This document shows positions 6,104-10,696 of a stretch of DNA of 10,696 nucleotides, piece by piece. Each line of letters begins with the position of its first letter. Position 1 is the stretch's first letter. Below the pieces are notes generated by a model. It did not search any database, was not told the origin of the DNA, and was given only the letters and a program-made list of their open reading frames with translations. The position numbers and the translations under genes are program-made. The stretch comes from Bordetella parapertussis (GTDB taxonomy: Bacteria > Pseudomonadota > Gammaproteobacteria > Burkholderiales > Burkholderiaceae_C): assembly GCA_943328885.2 (NCBI GenBank), contig CALQBT020000044.1, forward strand, positions 1 through 10,696, given 5' to 3'.

Positions 6104-7446
6104 CCCGTGACGTGCTGGTGGTGCGGGAATATGCATCCTCGACAGCCCCGGCAACTTCAATCGCCGGGACCGCCACGCCCTTGCCCAAGGGACCCGTCCT
6201 CGGCTGGTCAACCTGGGCTTGGCTTCCCGTCAACCCGAGCACAAAGCACGACATTGCACATCGCAGCCGGCGCATCATGGTCACGAGCGGGCGCGCGGCC
6301 ATCCTGCTCGCGCTCAAGCAACTTCGCTTGCCGAGCGCCAGCGTTGTCCTGGTTCCCAGCTACCACTGCCCAACGATGGTGGCACCGGTCCTGCTGGCAG
6401 GGCTGCAACCGGACTACTACGCCATTGACTCTGACGGCTTGCCCGATTTCTCGAGTGTCTCGGTCGAATTGATCAAGCGTGTCAAGGTCGTTCTTGTAGC
6501 GCATTATTTCGGTTTGCCGAGATCACTCGCCAAGGTGCGCAACTGGTGTGATGTGCATGGTGTGGCCTTGATCGAAGACTGCGCCCACTGCTTGTACGGT
6601 CAGGCCGGCGCCTTGCCGGTGGGAGGATGGGGCGATTTCGCGACTGCCAGCATCTCCAAGTTCCTTCCCGTGCTCGAAGCTGGCCTGTTGATCTCCAGGC
6701 GCAAAAGCATACCGAAGGTAAGGCAGGTGGGTCAGGGATTGCATGCCCAGATCAAGGGCTGCTTCGACCTGTTGGAATATGCCACGGCGCATGATCGCCT
6801 CAGGGGCCTTGGTTGGATTGTCGCCCTGTGTCGGATGCTCAAGAAACCAGCCCCTCAGACTTGGGAAAGGTCTGAAACTGATGCGGGTCCTGGGCAGGCT
6901 TGCGATGCCCAGGCTGCGATGGCTGCCTGCGACATGGGACGCAGCGACAAGAAGCCATTGCTGGTGTCGATGCTCCTGTACTGCATCATCCCGACAGCCC
7001 GGATGCAGGCTCGCAGGCTTGCAAACTACAACCTCTATGCGCAACAGCTCGAGGCAGTCGCCGGTGCGCATCCATTGTTCAAGGGGCCTGCACCGTCCGG
7101 CACCGTGCCCTATGTCTTTCCACTATGGGTAGATGACGCCGACCAGGTCTATGGCATGGCTCGCCAGTCCGGGCTGCCAGTGTATCGCTGGGATCGACCT
7201 TGGCCAGACAGGCCCAGCCTGCCCGGTGACAGCGGCCCTGGCTGGAATCAACATGTCCTGCAGTTGCTATGCCATCAGGACTTGAGCGCCAAGGACATCG
7301 AAGTCTGCGCCAAGGCCCTCATCGAGATGATCCACCTCGCGTCAGCCGAAACGCAGACCCTTGCCAACGGAGAAGGGCCAAAACCGCACCTGCCAGCAGC
7401 CGCAATCCCGCAGGTACCCGCACGAGAAGTCCCTGAGACACCATGA
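6100..7446 (+). CDS. DegT/DnrJ/EryC1/StrS-family PLP aminotransferase
   Basis: A fold-type I PLP enzyme of the sugar aminotransferase family, 448 residues. It shows TSGRAAILLAL (about 62-72, cofactor phosphate region), VPSYHCPTMVAPVL (85-98), the PLP-ring aspartate in LIEDCAHC (D160), the Schiff-base lysine in ASISKFLPV (K187) and the RRLANYNLY helix (305-313). Such enzymes usually transfer an amino group from Glu/Gln to a nucleotide-linked keto-sugar in the cytosol. It is longer than typical members (about 370-400), with about 45 extra N-terminal residues and a Pro/Ala-rich tail of about 30. The usual small Gly-rich turn after the lysine reads VLEAGLL, a divergence seen in the exopolysaccharide-linked branch. 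A GNAT-like acyltransferase follows with ATGA overlap, fitting amination then acylation of a sugar. The substrate cannot be read from the sequence. Confidence 0.8.
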   Translation: MTRDVLVVREYASSTAPATSIAGTATPLPKGPVLGWSTWAWLPVNPSTKHDIAHRSRRIMVTSGRAAILLALKQLRLPSASVVLVPSYHCPTMVAPVLLAGLQPDYYAIDSDGLPDFSSVSVELIKRVKVVLVAHYFGLPRSLAKVRNWCDVHGVALIEDCAHCLYGQAGALPVGGWGDFATASISKFLPVLEAGLLISRRKSIPKVRQVGQGLHAQIKGCFDLLEYATAHDRLRGLGWIVALCRMLKKPAPQTWERSETDAGPGQACDAQAAMAACDMGRSDKKPLLVSMLLYCIIPTARMQARRLANYNLYAQQLEAVAGAHPLFKGPAPSGTVPYVFPLWVDDADQVYGMARQSGLPVYRWDRPWPDRPSLPGDSGPGWNQHVLQLLCHQDLSAKDIEVCAKALIEMIHLASAETQTLANGEGPKPHLPAAAIPQVPAREVPETP

Positions 7447-8561
7447 AAACATCTGGTCTTGAAATGCACTGGCGCCTTGGCAACGCTCAGCTTCTGGTGT
7501 CAGACCCGAGAACACGTGACAGTTGGGATCACCTCAATTTACGGGGTCTGAACCTGCCATTCATGACGGCTTCGTGCTGGGCTATTGCGACGCAGGTGTT
7601 TGGCAATGGCAGTGAGCGCTTGCTCGTCGGCCGTCAAGGCGAGCATGTCCGCGCCATGTTGTTGGTCACCCGCACCGGCAGGCTGGGCTGGCAGACCTTT
7701 CAACCCTCACAGATGCCGCTCGGCGCCTGGGTCGCAGAGGCTGACATCGACGCCTGCGAGATGGCCGCCGATGCACTGGCCAAAGGCCTGATCGTGGCGC
7801 TGTCCCTCACCGTGTCGCAAGTCGACCCCAGGCACGCAGCCCGACGCACGGACGGCCCGGCCGATGAACAAGCGGACTACATAGAGACCGCCTGGGTCGA
7901 GGTCACGGGAACCTTCGAGGCGTACTGGTCTGAAAGAGGAAAAAATCTTCGCCAGAACATGCGAAAGCAGCGCAAGAAACTTGCCGATGACGGTGTCGAT
8001 ATGAAATTCCTGGCGTACCGCTGCGAGGAGGACATGGCGCCAGCGCTGAAGCGATATGGACTGATCGAAAGCGCGGGTTGGAAGGCCGACTTGGGCACAT
8101 CGATACACCCAGACAACGAGCAAGGTCGTTTCTACCGATCGCTCCTGGAGGATGCTGCCAAGCGGGGCGAGGCGATCGTCTACGAACTCCGTTTCAATGA
8201 GAAAGTCGTTGCAATGAACCTCTGCCTCGTGCGCCAAGGCTTGCTGGTGGTGCTCAAGACGACCTATGACGAAAGCGTGGACAAGAGCATTTCACCAGCA
8301 TTCCTGTTGCAAGAAGACGTGCTGAGGAGACTTTTCGAAGGAGACGAGGTCAAGCGGCTTGAATACTACGGTCGCTTGCGCGATTGGCACACCAAGTGGA
8401 CCGACCGAAAGCGGATGCTGCACCATCTCACGGTCTTTCGCTGGCCTTGGGTGAAGGCCGCCGCGATCTGGCGGCGCAACGCGAGACGGCGAAATGTTGA
8501 GCCTGATCTGTCCAGAACAATCCCAACGCCGGGCCCAATATCAGTGGAGCGACCGGGATGA
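7443..8561 (+). CDS. GNAT-like / FemAB-related acyltransferase
   Basis: A 372-residue protein with the GNAT-like acyltransferase domain of the CelD/BcsL and FemAB-related group (PF13480-like) at about 155-320. The basic segment RGKNLRQNMRKQRKKL (165-180), the strand GEAIVYELRFNEKVVAMNL (242-260) with its core GNAT beta-hairpin and the YDESVDKSISPAFLLQEDVL region (275-294) are characteristic. It has no signal peptide or membrane helix, so it should act in the cytosol, probably transferring an acyl or aminoacyl group to an amino sugar. It could be the enzyme that receives the product of the ACP/ligase module (inference). The start overlaps the aminotransferase stop as ATGA, with GAGA just upstream. 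The C-terminal 40 residues are basic and low in conservation signals. Confidence 0.75.
   Translation: MKTSGLEMHWRLGNAQLLVSDPRTRDSWDHLNLRGLNLPFMTASCWAIATQVFGNGSERLLVGRQGEHVRAMLLVTRTGRLGWQTFQPSQMPLGAWVAEADIDACEMAADALAKGLIVALSLTVSQVDPRHAARRTDGPADEQADYIETAWVEVTGTFEAYWSERGKNLRQNMRKQRKKLADDGVDMKFLAYRCEEDMAPALKRYGLIESAGWKADLGTSIHPDNEQGRFYRSLLEDAAKRGEAIVYELRFNEKVVAMNLCLVRQGLLVVLKTTYDESVDKSISPAFLLQEDVLRRLFEGDEVKRLEYYGRLRDWHTKWTDRKRMLHHLTVFRWPWVKAAAIWRRNARRRNVEPDLSRTIPTPGPISVERPG
8546..8549 (+). promoter_or_regulatory. Ribosome binding site before a very short ORF at 8558
   Basis: GGAG lies eight bases before the ATG at 8558, which overlaps the GNAT stop as ATGA exactly like the other junctions of the operon. 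The frame closes after only 25 codons, which suggests that a gene once began here. Confidence 0.35.
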
Positions 8562-8635
8562 TCTGCGAGATGCCTTTTCTTCGTCGCCCACTTGTCGTGA
8601 TGCCCACATGCCGGCATCGACTGGCACACCGGTGA
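8558..8635 (+). pseudogene. Short ORF, possible 5' part of a frameshifted gene
   Basis: Twenty-five codons (MICEMPFLRRPLVVMPTC and on) start at an ATG that overlaps the upstream stop and has GGAG at the right distance, then stop at 8633-8635. The next open frame (through 8640-8867) is open back to 8601, so a single extra base between about 8601 and 8632 would join both into a protein of about 102 residues filling the whole gap between the acyltransferase and glycosyltransferase genes. This is suggestive only: the protein resembles nothing I know. Confidence 0.25.
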
Positions 8636-8639
8636 TGCG

Positions 8640-8867
8640 ATGAGAAGCGCGCCGCCATCAGTCGAGTTCCGCAAGAATTTCAGTGTCAGGAAGATTCAAT
8701 CTGTGATTTTCCTGAGACGGTCATTTTTCGGATTGCAGTGTTTCAGCCTCGATATCGTGCTGTACACACACGAAGGTCTCTCGTTGCCAGGGGAGTATCC
8801 CATCGCTGACGACGCACAACGCCAGGTCATACAGCACGACTGCTTGATGACGAGGCGCGACGCATGA
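8640..8867 (+). CDS. Small unrecognised protein, or the 3' part of a broken gene
   Basis: A 75-residue frame whose stop overlaps the glycosyltransferase start as ATGA. Hand counting gives GC of about 50, 41 and 66 percent at codon positions 1, 2 and 3, the ordering expected of coding DNA in a GC-rich genome, although the segment is clearly more AT-rich than its neighbours. The middle reads FRKNFSVRKIQSVIFLRRSFFGLQ in two basic/hydrophobic blocks; there is no signal peptide and no motif I recognise. The ribosome binding site for the ATG at 8640 is poor, and the frame is open upstream to 8601. It may be a real small translated spacer gene, or the remainder of a gene that began at 8558. Confidence 0.4.
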   Translation: MRSAPPSVEFRKNFSVRKIQSVIFLRRSFFGLQCFSLDIVLYTHEGLSLPGEYPIADDAQRQVIQHDCLMTRRDA

Positions 8868-10216
8868 TGCCTGTGCCAGTCGGTCAAGCTGCTGCAGCGC
8901 ACAGATCTCTCTCGGGTCGCGGTCAGCAGCCAAGCCGAGTCTTGATGATCGCCTACCATTTCCCGCCGCTGATGGGCAGCAGCGGCATTCAGCGGACCCT
9001 GCGCTTCGTCAAGCACCTGCCCACCGAAGGTTGGGATCCACTGGTTCTGACAGCGCACCCCCGCGCTTACGAGCGCGTGACCAGTGACCTGATCACCGAA
9101 ATTCCGCGGGAAACAGTCGTGCGGCGCGCTTTTGCATTGGACGCTGCCCGGCATCTTGCATTGGGCGGGCGTTACCTCGGCGCCACCGCACGCCCCGACC
9201 GATGGGCGAGCTGGCAGTACGACGCTGTGCGTCAAGGGCTGCTGATGATCGAGCAATACCGGCCCTTGGCGATCTGGTCGACCTACCCCATTGCTACAGC
9301 GCACCTGATTGGCGCTGAGTTGCAACGCCGCAGCGGCCTGCCCTGGATCGCCGATTTCCGCGATCCCATGGCACAAGACGGCTACCCTGCCGACCCCAAG
9401 ACCTGGCGCCGATACCAAGCGATCGAGGCAAGTGCGATGTCCCAAGCGCTTGCCTGCACCTTCACCACCCGTGGCGCCGCGCAGGTCTATCGGCAGCGCT
9501 ACCCGGATGCCGCGTCGCGCATCTCGGTGATCGAGAATGGCTACGATGAGGAGAGTTTTCCCAGCGCGGGTACAGTGGCAGCCGCGCCCAAGCGCAGGCC
9601 GACTCCTCAGCCCATAGTGCTGTTGCACAGCGGCATCATCTACCCCTCCGAGCGAGATCCGATCTGCCTGTTCCAGGCCCTGCGATGGCTGCTTGACCAA
9701 GGCCATCTCGAACGCGGTGCGCTGATATTGCGATTCAGGGCCGCTGTGCATGACGAACTCTTGCGCGATCTTGCGCAACGCCACGGTGTCGCCGACTGTG
9801 TTGAGACAGTCCCTGCACTGCCTTACCGCGATGCCTTGGCCGAGATGATGGGGGCCGATGCGCTGCTGGTGCTGCAGGCCAGCAACTGCAACGAGCAAAT
9901 TCCAGCCAAGCTTTATGAATACTTGCGGGCGGGGCCGCCTGTTGTCGGGCTGACCGATCCCGCGGGTGACACGGCCGAGTTGCTTGCCCGAGCCGGCATT
10001 CCCTATGTTGCGCCACTCGACGACACATTGGCCATCGCCAGGACGCTTGCGGCATTGTGTAGCGCGCTGCGCAAAGGTGATGCCGTGCTTCCCCTGCCCG
10101 CAGCGGTGACATCGGCGTCGCGGCGCCTGCGTGCGCGGTCTCTGGCGGATCTGCTGACAAGCGTGGTGAAGTCCCCTGGTTCATCCAACACTCCGATCGA
10201 TCAAGACCGATGTTAA
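8864..10216 (+). CDS. GT-B glycosyltransferase (GT4-like)
   Basis: A 450-residue glycosyltransferase with two Rossmann-like domains. The N-terminal domain starts VLMIAYHFPPLMGSSGIQRT (27-45), with the Gly-rich acceptor/phosphate loop, and continues to WIADFRDPM (161-169). The C-terminal domain has IVLLHSGIIYPSERDP (251-266) and the donor-binding IPAKLYEYLRAGPPVVGL (346-363), whose Glu (E352) is in the usual position. It would transfer a nucleotide-activated sugar to a growing lipid-linked oligosaccharide or protein-linked glycan at the cytosolic face of the membrane. No membrane helix is visible. The first 22 residues are poorly conserved in type and a later start is possible, but GAGG at 8852-8855 fits the ATG at 8864. 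The next gene overlaps its stop by seven bases. Confidence 0.88.
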   Translation: MMPVPVGQAAAAHRSLSGRGQQPSRVLMIAYHFPPLMGSSGIQRTLRFVKHLPTEGWDPLVLTAHPRAYERVTSDLITEIPRETVVRRAFALDAARHLALGGRYLGATARPDRWASWQYDAVRQGLLMIEQYRPLAIWSTYPIATAHLIGAELQRRSGLPWIADFRDPMAQDGYPADPKTWRRYQAIEASAMSQALACTFTTRGAAQVYRQRYPDAASRISVIENGYDEESFPSAGTVAAAPKRRPTPQPIVLLHSGIIYPSERDPICLFQALRWLLDQGHLERGALILRFRAAVHDELLRDLAQRHGVADCVETVPALPYRDALAEMMGADALLVLQASNCNEQIPAKLYEYLRAGPPVVGLTDPAGDTAELLARAGIPYVAPLDDTLAIARTLAALCSALRKGDAVLPLPAAVTSASRRLRARSLADLLTSVVKSPGSSNTPIDQDRC

Positions 10217-10696
10217 AGACATTTCAACGGCTCAAGGCCGCGATGACCCCAGAAATTCTGCCCGCCGTCGCAAGGGCGGAGAGCAGCCTTGAGCGCGGCG
10301 ATCCAGGTCGACCCGATCCTGGTGCCACCGCCGTGATTGAGGCCTGTGTCGATTGGCTTTGTACCGCACAGGACCGGTCGGCGTCAGCCGATGGTGGCAT
10401 CGCTCGCGACTACAGCCTGATCACCGGCTGGTCAACCTCCTACCCGGAGACCACCGGTTACATCATTCCGACGATGATCGATGTGGCAACCCGCCAAGGC
10501 CGTGAAGACCTGCATCAGCGCGCTCGGAAGATGCTTGACTGGTGCGTGGACATTCAGTTCGACAGCGGCGCATTCCAGGGCGGAAAGATCGATGCAAGCC
10601 CTTTTGTGCCAGTGACCTTCAACACTGGCCAGATACTGCTGGGTCTGGCAGCGGGGGCTGCCGCTTACGGAGACGCCCGCTATCGTCGTGCCATGC
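10210..10696 (+). CDS. Predicted alpha/alpha-barrel protein of polysaccharide loci (partial, 3' end outside window)
   Basis: The first 162 codons of a gene cut by the window edge. The ATG at 10210 overlaps the glycosyltransferase stop (ATGTTAA). The segment DWLCTAQDRSASADGGIARDYS and, further on, GWSTSYPETTGYIIPTMID (about 73-91), followed by FQGGKID and FNTGQILLGLAAG (about 137-149), is the pattern of six-hairpin / (alpha/alpha)6-barrel proteins encoded in exopolysaccharide clusters, related to sugar epimerases and polysaccharide-acting enzymes. No signal peptide is seen. The role is probably modification of a sugar or polymer, but activity cannot be claimed without the missing C-terminus. 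An alternative start at the Met of codon 12 exists. Confidence 0.75.
   Translation, partial: MLKTFQRLKAAMTPEILPAVARAESSLERGDPGRPDPGATAVIEACVDWLCTAQDRSASADGGIARDYSLITGWSTSYPETTGYIIPTMIDVATRQGREDLHQRARKMLDWCVDIQFDSGAFQGGKIDASPFVPVTFNTGQILLGLAAGAAAYGDARYRRAM

Noticed and set aside
8608..8617. Perfect 10-base palindrome ATGCCGGCAT
   Set aside because: Short, with no symmetric flanks and no T-run. It is likely chance in GC-rich DNA, though it lies in the gap discussed above.
8696..9898. 400-codon minus-strand frame opposite the glycosyltransferase
   Set aside because: The plus strand has clear GT-B motifs. The antisense product has no recognisable domain and ends inside the small-ORF gap.
1..10696. 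Exosortase, PEP-CTERM protein, tRNA, insertion sequence or CRISPR array
   Set aside because: None found. All long stretches are explained by the listed genes, and no direct repeat array, transposase or cloverleaf-like sequence was seen.

Overview
The window reads as a chromosomal segment of a GC-rich betaproteobacterium, most likely order Burkholderiales (a Leptothrix/Rubrivivax/Ideonella-like lineage). This rests on the high GC at third codon positions and on a gene set typical of exosortase A (XrtA)/PEP-CTERM exopolysaccharide loci in that group. No exosortase gene and no PEP-CTERM protein lies inside the window, so the XrtA assignment comes from recognising the accessory families. The window is densely coding, with no RNA gene, insertion sequence or CRISPR array that I can see.

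Left third (about 1-3100, minus strand): an AMP-forming acyl-CoA ligase-type enzyme (XrtA-associated) is followed by a PLP-dependent decarboxylase of the Orn/Lys/Arg/DAP superfamily. The two overlap by the four bases ATGA. A weakly supported gene start lies at the extreme left edge, downstream of the decarboxylase.

Middle (about 3101-3359): a divergent, non-coding control region of about 260 bases separates the ligase from the plus-strand operon. It holds an imperfect palindrome and a possible -10 element.

Right two thirds (3360-10696, plus strand): one very tight operon. Its order is acyl carrier protein, alpha/beta hydrolase 2 (XrtA-associated, nucleophile Ser missing), alpha/beta hydrolase 1 (Cys at the nucleophile position), exported TPR protein, DegT-type PLP aminotransferase, GNAT/FemAB-like acyltransferase, a small possibly broken gene, GT-B (GT4-like) glycosyltransferase, and the first 162 codons of a predicted alpha/alpha-barrel protein that runs off the window. 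Almost every junction is an ATGA start/stop overlap, which points to translational coupling.

Working model (inference): the ligase activates a carboxylic or amino acid and may load it on the carrier protein. The decarboxylase and the two hydrolases make or release a small product. The aminotransferase, acyltransferase and glycosyltransferase build or decorate a sugar unit of an exopolysaccharide or of glycosylated PEP-CTERM proteins. The product of the ligase/decarboxylase/ACP/hydrolase module is not established as far as I know, and it is the most interesting open question here.
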